NCBI RefSeq assembly: GCF_029714425.1
Contig: NZ_CP121668.1
Location: 3,059,501 to 3,123,500, forward strand
Length of the DNA stretch: 64,000 bases
From: Bradyrhizobium sp. CB2312
Lineage (GTDB): Bacteria > Pseudomonadota > Alphaproteobacteria > Rhizobiales > Xanthobacteraceae
Direction of reading: 5' to 3'
Below are positions 43,816 through 53,064 of the stretch, in pieces (position 1 is the first letter of the stretch; each line of letters opens with the position of its first letter). The notes beneath the pieces are model-generated. The model was not told where the DNA came from. It saw only the letters and a program-made list of their open reading frames with translations, and made no database searches. The position numbers and the translations under genes were made by a program.

Positions 43816-44985
43816 TTAAGGCCCCATCCTGGCCGAGGCGGGATGTCCGGGCACCTGGAAGCGCTTGCCGGTGTCCATGATGTTGCTGCCATCGACCTTC
43901 AGGATCGAGAAGTCCTGCGTAAGGTAGTTGCCAACAAGGAGGTAATTGCCGTCGGGCGTGAACACTGCCGCTTCGGGTAAGCCGCCCACCTCGATGTCTC
44001 CAGTCTTGCTCACTTTCTTCCCGTCGATCTTGAGCACCGAAATGCTGCCGTTCTTTTCGTAGAAGTATGCGTTCTTCATATTTGAACCGCGCAGAATCAC
44101 GGCAACCGCGACGTCGCCCTTTGGGCTGATTGCGAGTCCCTCGGGGCCGTCGCCCACCACCACGCGATCGATGATGCGCGGCGGATTGGCCTCCAAATCA
44201 ATGACGCTCGTGGTATCCACACTTCCATCGGAAGCACCCGCATTACCATTGTCAGAGGTTAGGGCGATTTTCCCGGCCGGTGCGACCGCAACATTGTACG
44301 GCCATTGGCCGGTGGGCAGATCAATCTTGTTGTACGTCACCTTTTCGCCCGCAACGTCCAGCATGGAGATCTTATGAGCAGGGAAGCGGGCGACCAAGGC
44401 TCGCTTGCCATCCGGGGTGAACGTCACGTGCGACGGACTGTCCGGCATCGCAACGGTGTCCGTGATCTTCACGTCCGTGCCGTTCACGGAGAGGACGCTG
44501 ATCGAATTGTCTCCGCGATTGGAGACCAGTGCCATCTTGCCATCTGGGCTGAAGCTGAGCCCTGAAGGCTGCTTCCCACCCGTGAGCGTTGCCGCCAGCT
44601 TAGGCGGATTGGCCTGCAGGTCGACGACGTAGATCCTATTATCGAGCATCTGTTTCAGCGCGTCGCCGTCCTTGACGACATCGACGGAGTCGGCGACCAG
44701 CGCCACCGCGCCGCTGGGATCGATCGCAACGTTCACGGGCGGTCCGACGACCGAGTTCTTGAGCGGCAGGGCAGCGATGATCTTGGGGGTCTCAGGAGAT
44801 GCGAGGTCGACGATCAGAACTTGATCCTTGCCGGGTGCGGACAGAATGGGCTTGCCGCTTTCGTCCCACAGAAGTTTCTCATCGAGGCCGACAATCATGA
44901 AGGGCTTCGCGTGCCCAGTGCTAAAGCTCGTAGTTAGCAGCATGACGGCCGCGAATGATAGTCCTATGGAACGGTTACGCGACAT
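43816..44985 (-). CDS. Exported YVTN/YncE-type beta-propeller protein
   Basis: 389 residues with a signal peptide (AAVMLLTTSFSTGHA/K). Repeated units of about 45 residues of the form PSGLSFSPDGKMALVSNRGDN and PSHVTFTPDGKRALVARFP indicate a seven-bladed propeller. Such proteins bind partners or ligands in the periplasm and have no clear enzyme motif. It is divergent from a Tat-exported sulfatase 545 bp away. Confidence 0.8.
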   Translation of the reverse strand: MSRNRSIGLSFAAVMLLTTSFSTGHAKPFMIVGLDEKLLWDESGKPILSAPGKDQVLIVDLASPETPKIIAALPLKNSVVGPPVNVAIDPSGAVALVADSVDVVKDGDALKQMLDNRIYVVDLQANPPKLAATLTGGKQPSGLSFSPDGKMALVSNRGDNSISVLSVNGTDVKITDTVAMPDSPSHVTFTPDGKRALVARFPAHKISMLDVAGEKVTYNKIDLPTGQWPYNVAVAPAGKIALTSDNGNAGASDGSVDTTSVIDLEANPPRIIDRVVVGDGPEGLAISPKGDVAVAVILRGSNMKNAYFYEKNGSISVLKIDGKKVSKTGDIEVGGLPEAAVFTPDGNYLLVGNYLTQDFSILKVDGSNIMDTGKRFQVPGHPASARMGP

Positions 44986-45172
44986 CTTGGCGTCCTCCGA
45001 AAATAACGCCCGCCTCTGGCGGGCGGTTCTCGGCAGCTTACGCCGTGAATCATTCCTTTGCTAGTAGCGCTTCGTCTGCTCGTGGCCCGAGCTGCCTAAC
45101 TCAATGCTTGCCCAAGCGTCGGCAGTCGAGGAAGACCGGAAGCGGCTCGCAGCGGCCTCCACCGCCGGCTTT

Positions 45173-45275
45173 GGGCCATCAGCGAAGTTGCGCTTCGTTC
45201 AGCGAAGGCCCGCTTCCTGCGGCTGACCGGACTGCATTTGCTCGCTCTGAGTTCTTCGCCTTTGACCCTTAGCGG
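45173..45275 (+). repeat. Dispersed intergenic repeat, family D copy 3
   Basis: GGGCCATCAGCGAAGTTGCG ... GGACTGCATTTGCTCGCTCT GAGTTCTTCGCCTTTGACCC. It fills part of the 545-bp gap 44986-45530, which otherwise holds only the FNR/FixK-type box. Confidence 0.8.
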
Positions 45276-45321
45276 ATCTGCTCTCCCTCTCGCGTAGCCA
45301 GAACCCACCTCGGATATTCTT

Positions 45322-45335
45322 TGATCTATATCAAC
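45322..45335. promoter_or_regulatory. FNR/FixK-type box upstream of the sulfatase
   Basis: TTGAT-CTAT-ATCAA, a perfect match to the FNR/FixK consensus, 196 bp upstream of the sulfatase ATG. It suggests low-oxygen control of the sulfatase, or of a transcript starting near 45375. Confidence 0.6.
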
Positions 45336-45530
45336 CGGCGCGGGAATCGCTTGGCTTTGATCGCCTGGCTAAAGATCCGATCCAAATAAGCGCCAGGTGC
45401 TTAAGGCGGCAGACACCCTTGCGCTCGCGACTCTTGCCGCCGTCATCGATCGGCGCGGATAGCTCGAGCTGATCGACGCCGCCGCAAGCCATTCCGGCTT
45501 CAGGCGCATCGCCAGGAAGAGGATCATGTA

Positions 45531-47240
45531 ATGAGTAACGATAGGATTCCGGCCGAGCCAAACAAGGAGACCGGACCCGGCAGCGCAGGATTGAAACGCC
45601 GCGATCTCCTTTTGAGCGGCAGCTCCATCGTCGCAGCTTCAGCGCTCTCTGCGGTCGGCGCGACAGGTTTTGCGCAAGCACAGCAGCCGGCACCCACTCC
45701 CGCGCCAGCCGGACAAAGGCCCAATATTGTCGTCATCATGGGGGACGATATCGGAATCTGGAATATTGGTGCTTACCATCGTGGCATGATGGCCGGCCGG
45801 ACGCCGAACCTCGACAAGATTGCGGCGGAGGGGATGCTGTTTACCGATTACTACGCCGAAGCGAGCTGCACAGCGGGCCGCGCCAATTTCATCACCGGAG
45901 AGCTGCCGATCCGCACCGGCATGACCACGGTCGGCCAGGCCGGCGCTCCCACCGGCTTGCCGGCGGAGGCCGTGACCATCGCCACCGCGCTCAAAGGCAT
46001 GGGCTATGCCACCGGCCAATTCGGCAAGAATCATCTTGGCGACAAGAACGAGTTTTTGCCGACGGTGCATGGCTTCGACGAATTCTTCGGCTACCTGTAT
46101 CACCTCGATGCGATGGAAGATCCGGCCCACCCCGGTTATCCGCAGGACCTGTTGAACGTCGTCGGTCCGCGCAACATGCTCCATACGTGGGCGACCGATG
46201 TCGACGATGCCACCGTGGACCCGCGCTGGGGCAAGGTGGGCAAGCAAAGGATCGAGGACGCCGGCACGCTCTATCCCAAGCGGATGGAAACCGTGGACGA
46301 CGAAATCCGGGACCTTGCTTTGAAGTTCATTGAGAAGGCCAAGGCCGACAACAAGCCGTTCTTCCTGTGGCTCAATCCAACCCGCATGCACATCGTCACG
46401 CACTTGTCGCCAAGATACCAGGCGATGCGCAATTCCAAGAACGGCTGGACGATTCATGAAGCCGGCATGGCGCAGCTCGACGACGATGTCGGCATCGTTA
46501 TGCAAAAGCTCAAGGACATGGGCGTGGATGACAACACCATTGTAATCTTCACTACTGACAACGGCACAGAGGTCTTCACCTGGCCGGATGGCGGACAGAC
46601 GCCATTCGCGCAAAGCAAAGGCACCGTCATGGAAGGCGGTTTCCGTGTGCCGGCAATGATCCGCTGGCCTGGCAAGGTGCCGGCCGGCAAGGTCGAGAAC
46701 GGCATCATCTCCGGGCTGGACTGGTTCCCGACCTTACTAGCCGCAGCGGGCAACCCGAACATTGTCGAGGAGTTGAAGAAGGGCAAACACATCGGGGACC
46801 GCACCTACAAGTGCCATCTGGACGGTTACAATCAGATGGACATGATCACCGGCAAAGGGCCGTCGAGCCGGCACGAAATCTGGTACTTCGGCGAGAGCGA
46901 GCTGGGAGCCGTGCGCATCGACGACTTCAAGTATCGTTTCATCGACCAGCCTGGAGGCTGGCTGGGCGAAAAAAGCAAGGTTGACGTGCCCTATTTGACC
47001 AACCTTCGCCTCGATCCGTTCGAGCGGACGGGCTGGCCCGATAGCGGGACCAAATTTGGCGCGCAGCAATACTTCGACTGGTTCAAATATGAATTCTGGC
47101 GCTTCGTGTTCGTTCAGCAGGAGGTCGAGAAACTGGCCATGACGGCGATCGAGTTTCCGCCGATGCAGAGGGGGGCAAGCTTCAATCTAGACGCGGTGAA
47201 GGCCAAGATCGAAGCGGCGCGGGCGGCGGTAGCGAAATAA
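45531..47240 (+). CDS. Tat-exported arylsulfatase
   Basis: Type I sulfatase of 569 residues. A twin-arginine signal (LKRRDLLLSGSSIVAASALS ... AQAQ) sends it to the periplasm. Metal-site DD at 72-73 (VVIMGDDIG), then the formylglycine motif C113-T-A-G-R117, the allowed C-x-A-x-R variant, which needs a maturation enzyme not seen here. GQFGKNHLGD, FTTDNGTE and SKGTVMEGGFRVP are further conserved stretches. Substrate unknown. It may release sulfate from organic sulfate esters. Confidence 0.92.
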   Translation: MSNDRIPAEPNKETGPGSAGLKRRDLLLSGSSIVAASALSAVGATGFAQAQQPAPTPAPAGQRPNIVVIMGDDIGIWNIGAYHRGMMAGRTPNLDKIAAEGMLFTDYYAEASCTAGRANFITGELPIRTGMTTVGQAGAPTGLPAEAVTIATALKGMGYATGQFGKNHLGDKNEFLPTVHGFDEFFGYLYHLDAMEDPAHPGYPQDLLNVVGPRNMLHTWATDVDDATVDPRWGKVGKQRIEDAGTLYPKRMETVDDEIRDLALKFIEKAKADNKPFFLWLNPTRMHIVTHLSPRYQAMRNSKNGWTIHEAGMAQLDDDVGIVMQKLKDMGVDDNTIVIFTTDNGTEVFTWPDGGQTPFAQSKGTVMEGGFRVPAMIRWPGKVPAGKVENGIISGLDWFPTLLAAAGNPNIVEELKKGKHIGDRTYKCHLDGYNQMDMITGKGPSSRHEIWYFGESELGAVRIDDFKYRFIDQPGGWLGEKSKVDVPYLTNLRLDPFERTGWPDSGTKFGAQQYFDWFKYEFWRFVFVQQEVEKLAMTAIEFPPMQRGASFNLDAVKAKIEAARAAVAK

Positions 47241-47307
47241 AAATTCATATCGTCAAGGTGGGGCGGCCGGCCTCTCGGCCGCCCCACGCTGCACCAAAAA
47301 ATGTCTC

Positions 47308-47407
47308 CTTCTGGCCCGTGCCTGACCTTAGCTCAAAGCGCCTAGAGGTCTGCTTCCCGTAGGTGACCTGAACCGGCGATGTGAGCGGGCAAGGCAGCTT
47401 TTGACCC
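47308..47407 (+). repeat. Dispersed intergenic repeat, family E copy 2 (interrupted by IS)
   Basis: TTCTGGCCCGTGCCTGACC ... GGTCTGCTTCCCGTAGGTGA ... GGCAGCTTTTGACCC; the third IS begins at the final GACCC. Compare 63490-63592, where the repeat continues past GACCC. Confidence 0.65.
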
Positions 47408-48972
47408 TGGCTGTGTGAAAACGCTGTGCCGCTGCTATGATTCTCCGGTGATTCTTTTTGGGGGAATCGATGAGGCGCTTCGTTGAGGAGGCGGATCGTG
47501 GGCAATGCACGCTGTTGCCGGAATGCCTCGATAATTTCATTGACGAGAGTAATCCTGTCCGTGTGATCGATGCGTTTGTCGATGCGCTCGATTTGGCCGA
47601 GATGAGCTTCGAGGTTGAGCCGGCGGCGACCGGTCGGCCATCGTACCATCCCTCGGTTCTCTTGAAGCTCTACATCTATGGCTATCTGAACCGGGTGCAG
47701 TCGAGCCGGCGGCTCGAACGAGAAGCCGGACGCAATGTCGAACTGATGTGGCTGCTGGGTCGGCTCACTCCCGATCACAAGACGATTGCCGACTTCCGCA
47801 AGGACAATGGCCTGGCGCTGCGCAGGGTGTGTACGCGCTTCGTTGAACTCTGCCGTGGGATGGGTCTCCTGACGACGGCGAGCGTTGCCATCGACGGCAG
47901 CAAGTTCAAAGCGGTGAACAACCGGGACAGGAACTTCACCCGGGCGAAGGTGGAGCGGCGACGCTCCCAGCTGGAGGAGAGCGTCGCGCGGTATCTAGGC
48001 CAACTTGACACGGCCGACCGGCAGGAGCCGACGGAGGCCCTGGCCACAAAGGTGACGAGTCTTACCGAAAAGCTGACGAAGCTGAAGGAGGAAATGGGCA
48101 AGCTTGCCGCTTACGAGAAGCAGATGCTTGCATCGCCTGACCAGCAAATCTCCTTGACTGATCCCGATAGCCGCTCGATGGCGACGAGCGGCCGCGGCTC
48201 CGGCGTCGTCGGCTACAATGTGCAGGTCGCCGTGGATACCGAGCACCATCTGATTGTGACCCATGAGGTAACGAACAGCGGCTCAGATCGGGCTCAACTG
48301 GCCAATATGGCAAAGCAGGCGAAAGAAGTGCTCCAGACCGATGCGCTCGAGGCCGTTGCCGATCGCGGCTACTTCAGCAGCGTGGAGATCCTCGCGTGCC
48401 ACGAGGCCGGCATCACGGTAACTCTGCCCAAGCCACAGACGTCGGGTGCCAAGTCAGATGGGCGCTTCGGCAAGCAGGATTTTGTCTATTTGCCTGAAGA
48501 GGACGCCTATCGCTGCCCAGCTGGAGAGCAACTGCCTTATCGCTTCACGAGCGAGGAAGACGGGAAGCGGCTACGGCGCTACTGGACCACGGCCTGTCAA
48601 AATTGTTCGCTTAAATCGCAGTGCACGACAGGGCCAGAGCGGCGGATTCCACGATGGGAGCATGAGCATCTGCTCGAGGCTGTGCAGCAGCGTCTCGATG
48701 CAAACCCACAGGCCATGCGCCAGCGTCGAGAGACAGTCGAGCATCCGTTCGGCACGATGAAGGCCCGCATGGGAGCGACACACTTCCTCACCAAAACGCT
48801 TCCAAAAGTAGCCGCCGAAATGGCACTCTCGGTGCTGGCCTATAATCTGACACGGGTCATGAACATCGTCGGGATCAAGCCGCTGATCGCTGCGATCGGG
48901 GCCTGAGACACACGCGGCTCCCCGCTTCCGGGACCGACGCCCTTTGAGATCGTTTTTACACGGCCAAGACCC
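47403..48972 (+). mobile_element. IS1182-family insertion sequence, copy 3 (different member)
   Basis: About 1570 bp. Left end GACCCTGGCTGTGTGAAAAC; right end in reverse GGGTCTTGGCCGTGTAAAAA. Ends are like copies 1 and 2, but the body differs clearly. It is again flanked by GACCC on both sides. Confidence 0.88.
47470..48906 (+). CDS. IS1182-family transposase, copy 3
   Basis: 478 residues from ATG 47470 (MRRFVEEADRGQCTLLPECL). Same architecture as the other two: RPSYHPSVLLKLYIYGYLN, DDE residues in VAIDGSKFKAVN, VADRGYFSS and TVEHPFGTMKARMG, and a CQNCSLKSQC Cys cluster. It differs from copies 1 and 2 at roughly a quarter of positions, so it is a separate IS member. The gene is complete. Confidence 0.93.
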   Translation: MRRFVEEADRGQCTLLPECLDNFIDESNPVRVIDAFVDALDLAEMSFEVEPAATGRPSYHPSVLLKLYIYGYLNRVQSSRRLEREAGRNVELMWLLGRLTPDHKTIADFRKDNGLALRRVCTRFVELCRGMGLLTTASVAIDGSKFKAVNNRDRNFTRAKVERRRSQLEESVARYLGQLDTADRQEPTEALATKVTSLTEKLTKLKEEMGKLAAYEKQMLASPDQQISLTDPDSRSMATSGRGSGVVGYNVQVAVDTEHHLIVTHEVTNSGSDRAQLANMAKQAKEVLQTDALEAVADRGYFSSVEILACHEAGITVTLPKPQTSGAKSDGRFGKQDFVYLPEEDAYRCPAGEQLPYRFTSEEDGKRLRRYWTTACQNCSLKSQCTTGPERRIPRWEHEHLLEAVQQRLDANPQAMRQRRETVEHPFGTMKARMGATHFLTKTLPKVAAEMALSVLAYNLTRVMNIVGIKPLIAAIGA

Positions 48973-49096
48973 TAAGCAGACTTTAGGTGCTGCCCCGGTC
49001 TGGACTTCGTGCGCACGATCATACTTGCCTGCCAATGGCCCAGGAAGTTGCGGATGCGCTGCATCGGCTTGCCCGATGCAGCGCCAGGCACGTTCC

Positions 49097-49245
49097 TCAC
49101 TGCCTTTCGTAGATGGCAACGCTGCTAATGGGCTGACCGTTGGCGCCGGTGCCCTCGGTAGTAACCGCGAAAGTCTTTCCGTCGGGCGAAATCTCGTTGG
49201 AGCCGGTTTGAATCGGCTTTTCGGCTTTGGACCGGACGCCGTGTT
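49097..49245 (-). pseudogene. C-terminal remnant of a small exported protein
   Basis: Minus-strand reading gives EKPIQTGSNEISPDGKTFAV followed by TTEGTGANGQPISSVAIYE, then stop at 49097. This is the ending of a family of small Bradyrhizobium exported proteins (SPDGKT...TGxxxxGQxxxxVAVYxKQ). The N-terminal part is missing; upstream sequence belongs to the PCMT remnant on the other strand. Confidence 0.55.
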
Positions 49246-49323
49246 TCGCTGAGGTGATGCGTCGAATCGGCTCATTGCGCTCGAGCGGTCGATGTGAGCC
49301 GATTACTTCTCGGAGAGCGCACG

Positions 49324-50057
49324 ATGAAAGCCTTGCTGCCGTCTCGTGTTTGCCGTGGTTGTCGTGGCCCGGGAAGCGACCGCTCAAGACGCACCCAAGG
49401 ACGCGCAATGCGTCCGCGAGCGCGCCGCCATGGTCGAAACCATCCGGGCATACGCCCGTTCCGCCGCCAGTGCCTTGGGACAGCAAGGCCTGTCGGAGAG
49501 TGTCCTTAAGGCCATGGCGCAAACGAAGCGCCATCTGTTCATCCCCGAGCAACCTTGCTCCATCGCATACGCGGACAGACCGATGCCGATCGGCCTCGGG
49601 CAGACCATATCGCAGCCGTACATCGTGGCTTTGATGACCCAGTTGGTCGAGGTCGCGCCCGATCACGTTGTGCTGGAAGTGGGGACGGGCTCGGGCTATC
49701 AGGCCGCCGTCCTTGCTCACCTGGCGCGAAAGGTCTGCACCATCGAGATTGGCCGAGACCGCCGCGAAAACATTAAGGGACCTTGCGTATGACAACGTGA
49801 GCGTCAAGCTTGGCGACGGATACGACGGCTGGCCCGGATGCGGTCCTTTTGACGCCATCGTCGTGACTGCCGCTCTCGGGCAGCCACCGCCGCCCCTGAT
49901 TGAACAGCTTAAAGTAGGTGGCCGGCTCGTTATGCCGGTGGGGCCCGGTTACACCACTCAGCAGCTCACGGTCGTCGAAAAAATCGCGCCCGACAAGACG
50001 ACGACGCGCGCCGTCGCCCTCGTGCGCTTTGTCCCCTTTACGCGTTCACAACACTAA
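49324..50057 (+). pseudogene. Frameshifted protein-L-isoaspartate O-methyltransferase
   Basis: Pieces of an exported PCMT (repairs isoaspartyl residues with SAM) lie in three frames. ATG 49324 opens a signal peptide (MKALLPS), which shifts frame near 49343 into VFAVVVVAREATAQDA; from there to ~49755 the frame has RHLFIPEQPCSIAYADRPMP, IGLGQTISQPYIVALMTQL and the SAM motif VLEVGTGSGYQAAVLAHLA; a second shift near 49755 moves to LAETAAKTLRDLAYDNVSVK and GRLVMPVGPG to the stop at 50057. All domains are present, so only two indels break it. Confidence 0.85.
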
Positions 50058-50151
50058 GCTCGCCAACGTCCCGTTGTTGCTGAGCCGGAATTCGGGGGCG
50101 TCGAGGTGCCTGGCACCTTCCGCGAATGCACGTTTGGAGCGGCAGCAATTG

Positions 50152-50246
50152 GCCCATCAGCCAAGTGGCGGAGGTCTGCTTATCGGCGCATAGCGGACTA
50201 GATTTGCTTACCCTAAGTTCTTCGCATGTTGACCCGAACCGGACAT
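50152..50246 (+). repeat. Dispersed intergenic repeat, family D copy 4
   Basis: A more diverged copy: GGCCCATCAGCCAAGTGGCG ... GCGGACTAGATTTGCTTACC CTAAGTTCTTCGCATGTTGA CCCG. Confidence 0.65.
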
Positions 50247-50285
50247 AGCCCGTCATCATCTTGTGTCGTCGCTTACAGTCATTCC

Positions 50286-51110
50286 CTAAGGAAAGAACAC
50301 GATTGTCGCGTCGTCGGTGGTCTGCCCGACCTCTCTGAGGTCATGCTGAGGTGCCTGAGGAATTGCCGTCGATTGGCCCGGCAAGACGAGCATCGAATTC
50401 GGGGGTGAACCGGCAAGGTCAAGAAGAAGGCCCTGGAGTTGCTTAGCAAACTCGAGCCCGACAGCGTAAATCAGCAGCATTCCCCAGCGGTGTGGCGGCG
50501 GGAAATCATGAGAGCCGCCTCGCCAAGGAGGTGGAACATCATTCGAGATCGAGGTTCCGTCCCATTGGATGGGACGCAAATCGCCAGGGCACCAAAACGT
50601 GTTTTCGGCAGTCATTGTTCCAACCGTGATTCCGTAATCGATGTCGATTTGGAAATCCCATCGAACGCGCAATGCGGCTCTCTTATTAATAGAACATTTT
50701 GTGGGGGTGCCCGGCGGTTCTCTCAGCCAGTGGTCGTAGCCGTCCCAAGAGAATTGCGGGGCGCGCGTCAAGGTCGCCGTGCCGTAAGCGGAAGCTGCCG
50801 CCGCGCTTGCGAAGCACTGCTCTGCTGCTTGAGTGAGCCGCGCGGATGCGCTGAAGCGACGACCGGACGTGTTGAACTCGCCGCCGAGCAGGCTGCGTGC
50901 CTGACCCCGCAACGACTGCTCGTCGAGTTCGATCGGCAAATCGGCGTTCGGAGTCCACATCCGGGCGAAGCGCGCCATCCGGCCTTGCAGGTCGGGGCCG
51001 TCGAACAGGAACAGCTCGACGAAGGGCCGCCAATTGTTAAGCCACACTTGGGATATCCGACGATCGATGTGGCGCGGCTGCAGCTCTTTTTCGGGCCAGA
51101 CGGATTTCAT
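50286..51110 (-). CDS. Hypothetical protein, probably the second part of a frameshifted gene
   Basis: 274 residues, not recognised. Trp- and Pro-rich (NNWRPFVELFLFDGPDLQGR; PPPWRGGSHDFPPPHRWGML). Its start overlaps the end of the gene 51037-51528 by 74 bases in another frame. Dropping one A from a run of five near 51094 would join the two frames through LARKELQPRHIDRRISQVWL, so the ATG at 51110 is probably not a true start. Codon use favours this strand over the opposite one. Confidence 0.55.
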   Translation of the reverse strand: MKSVWPEKELQPRHIDRRISQVWLNNWRPFVELFLFDGPDLQGRMARFARMWTPNADLPIELDEQSLRGQARSLLGGEFNTSGRRFSASARLTQAAEQCFASAAAASAYGTATLTRAPQFSWDGYDHWLREPPGTPTKCSINKRAALRVRWDFQIDIDYGITVGTMTAENTFWCPGDLRPIQWDGTSISNDVPPPWRGGSHDFPPPHRWGMLLIYAVGLEFAKQLQGLLLDLAGSPPNSMLVLPGQSTAIPQAPQHDLREVGQTTDDATIVFFP

Positions 51111-51528
51111 CTTGCCAGGGATTGAGCCAGACGCCTGGATTGGCGCCTGGAAATATTACTGGAACGTCGGCGGGGGAAACAATGATGGCCGGATCCCTTA
51201 ACCCGACGGGCGCGGCGACATGCGGTTCGTAGTCGAGCGTCAGTTTGTAGGCGAAGTCTGGGCCGAGAATGAGGTCAGCGGCGTCCCGACCTTCTCGCCA
51301 CAGAGCGAACTGCTCGAACACCGTGAAGAGTTCTTTACGCTGATCCATGGTACGGGCGTCTCGCGCCCGATCGCCCAGAGCCGCCAGAAACTCCGCGACC
51401 GAGGCAGACTTGCCAACAAGTGCCTGCACCCATTCGGGGGGGTCTCGGATGAGATCCCGGGGCATCGAAGTTCTTTCTTGCGCAGAAGAAGCGTTGCGGA
51501 AATATGCAACGCCATCGCGGAAGACCAC
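51037..51528 (-). CDS. Hypothetical protein, probably the first part of a frameshifted gene
   Basis: 163 residues, not recognised. DPPEWVQALVGKSASVAEFL and DQRKELFTVFEQFALWREGR look like a helical soluble domain; ADLILGPDFAYKLTLDYEPH follows. The last ~20 residues after the A run near 51094 are Arg/Ala-rich and look out of frame. With the next frame the product would be about 410 residues. There is no signal peptide. Possible alternative start at 51465 (MPRDLIRDPPEW). Confidence 0.55.
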   Translation of the reverse strand: MVFRDGVAYFRNASSAQERTSMPRDLIRDPPEWVQALVGKSASVAEFLAALGDRARDARTMDQRKELFTVFEQFALWREGRDAADLILGPDFAYKLTLDYEPHVAAPVGLRDPAIIVSPADVPVIFPGANPGVWLNPWQDEIRLARKRAAAAPHRSSDIPSVA

Positions 51529-51763
51529 CTCTGGATCGTGTTCACCGACGCTTTTGCTTTTCTCTCACAGGCATATGCTCGTGAGCTGGAGGCTAAAGGC
51601 GACGGCATTTTCACCGCTGAGAAGCGAAGCAGGGCTGGTCATGTGAAAGTCGCTACCCGGTGATCGGAATACTTGTGTGGGACCAACTTGAGGCTGCGCG
51701 GCTGCCAAAATGGGCGGTGCCCTATCCACACGAACGGTTCTCGACCGAGGGGATGCCAGTTTA

Positions 51764-52051
51764 TTAGGAGCTAAGGGCTTCAGCGCATTCGCAATCTCCT
51801 GCGCGGCTCGCTGGCAGTTCAAGTGATGAAGGCCGATCACCCTCGTCGAGCTGGTCTGTTAGAACGCCTCTCCGCAAATTGTGTCCGGCAGCCGTCAAGT
51901 GCGATCCCACGATCAGGCCGATCCGCCTCAAGGTCAGGAGAGCCATGGGGTCACACAGCTCGATCGAGAGCCCCGCCCCGAGGACCGCAATTGCGCGTTG
52001 CTCATCCTCATCGAGATCATCCCATGCGATACCATCCATGGCGTGCCCCAA
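51764..52051 (-). CDS. Small conserved hypothetical protein
   Basis: 95 residues; MDGIAWDDLDEDEQRAIAVL, then LTLRRIGLIVGS has the look of a small winged-helix-like or helical protein. I recall similar short proteins in Bradyrhizobium but know no function. The more likely start is the Met at residue 5. The tail after ~75 is less typical and may be decayed. Confidence 0.45.
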   Translation of the reverse strand: MGHAMDGIAWDDLDEDEQRAIAVLGAGLSIELCDPMALLTLRRIGLIVGSHLTAAGHNLRRGVLTDQLDEGDRPSSLELPASRAGDCECAEALSS

Positions 52052-52068
52052 AGTAGTCCCAGATGGAC

Positions 52069-52206
52069 TTATCCAAACCCGAACGCGGACCTGATCTGTT
52101 GCAGCATCGCCGAGGCCCCCTCGGTGTAACGACCGCTGGTTAGGTATTGGTCTAGCTGCACCACAATCGTGACCGCAAAAACCGCTGCCGCGAAGCCCTT
52201 AAACAT
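52069..52206 (-). CDS. Very small single-pass membrane protein
   Basis: 45 residues from ATG 52206: one N-terminal hydrophobic segment (FAAAVFAVTIVVQLDQYL) and an amphipathic tail (LQQIRSAFGFG). Small proteins of this shape recur in Bradyrhizobium. GGAGAC is near the start codon. No function known. Confidence 0.5.
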   Translation of the reverse strand: MFKGFAAAVFAVTIVVQLDQYLTSGRYTEGASAMLQQIRSAFGFG

Positions 52207-52450
52207 CGCGTGTCTCCTACAAGAGACCGCCAACCGGGCGAGGTGAAATATCAAACTGTCTTCAGAACGCGCTGTCGCAAATGGCGGCCAGCGCAGTGAT
52301 CGTGCCAGTCACTAATGACCAATTTCTTAACAACGTGGCGATCAACCTCGCAGTTAAGGCCCGCCGAATTTCGATAGGCATCGGTAGTCCACCGGAGGTG
52401 CGGCCGGCACCGTTGGAACTTATGCTGCCCGCTTTCAAACGGGCATTGCG

Positions 52451-52681
52451 ATGACGCGGGACAATCCTCCGATCCTTATTTGCAGGCAATGCAGGCAGCC
52501 TATGGATTACCTTGCGATGCTCCCAGAGATCGCAAACTTGCCGGCTGCATATGCCTATCGATGCTTGCCCTGCCGGAGGGTCGATACTGTCACCTTAGGT
52601 TTGCACCCAGCAGCACTGAATTGCCAATTCACGAGCTTGCTGATGTTCGATACCGCGCACCCGGCGACCGAAAGCCACTAG
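52451..52681 (+). CDS. Small protein with two CxxC pairs (zinc-ribbon-like)
   Basis: 76 residues. ICRQCRQPMDYL and YRCLPCRRVDTV give two Cys-x2-Cys pairs about 35 residues apart, the layout of a small zinc ribbon. The C-terminal 25 residues show no motif. No family name; weak support from pattern and codon use. Confidence 0.45.
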   Translation: MTRDNPPILICRQCRQPMDYLAMLPEIANLPAAYAYRCLPCRRVDTVTLGLHPAALNCQFTSLLMFDTAHPATESH

Positions 52682-52805
52682 CTCCAAACTCGGCCGAGCG
52701 TTTAGGGCCACCCGCATCGGGTTTCTTAATACCTGCAGCCGTCATTGAACCTTCATAAAAAGCCGATTAGCTTTCGCTCCTTTCTAACGTTTTTGGAGAG
52801 CGTAA

Positions 52806-53015
52806 GTGGCGATGGGTACTGTAAAGTGGTTTAACGCAACCAAGGGCTATGGCTTTATTCAGCCAGAGGATGGCGGCAAGGACGTGTTCGTCCACATCTC
52901 TGCAGTAGAAAGAGCCGGATACACCGGCTTGGCGGAGGGCGCGAAGGTCAGCTACGAGGTCGTGGCGGACCGCCGCTCCGGCAAGGCTTCAGCGGAGAAC
53001 CTACGTATCGGGTGA
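52806..53015 (+). CDS. Cold-shock protein (CspA family)
   Basis: Single-strand nucleic-acid-binding protein of 69 residues (67 from ATG 52812). RNP1 KGYGFIQ and RNP2 VFVHISA motifs are intact, after [13 protein letters not shown] lies 6 bases before GTG 52806, which favours that start. It is used as an RNA chaperone. A terminator follows. Confidence 0.95.
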   Translation: MAMGTVKWFNATKGYGFIQPEDGGKDVFVHISAVERAGYTGLAEGAKVSYEVVADRRSGKASAENLRIG

Positions 53016-53036
53016 TTGCGGACGATCTAAACAAAT

Positions 53037-53064
53037 AAGCCCGCCGCGAATGGTGGGCTTTTTT
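53037..53064 (+). terminator. Rho-independent terminator of the cold-shock gene
   Basis: AAGCCCGCC, loop GCGAAT, GGTGGGCTT, then a run of T; 8-bp stem with one G-T pair. Confidence 0.85.

Noticed and set aside
51220..51663. Plus-strand frame opposite the unknown gene 51037-51528
   Set aside because: The minus-strand reading has the better protein character and codon pattern; this one looks like its complement.
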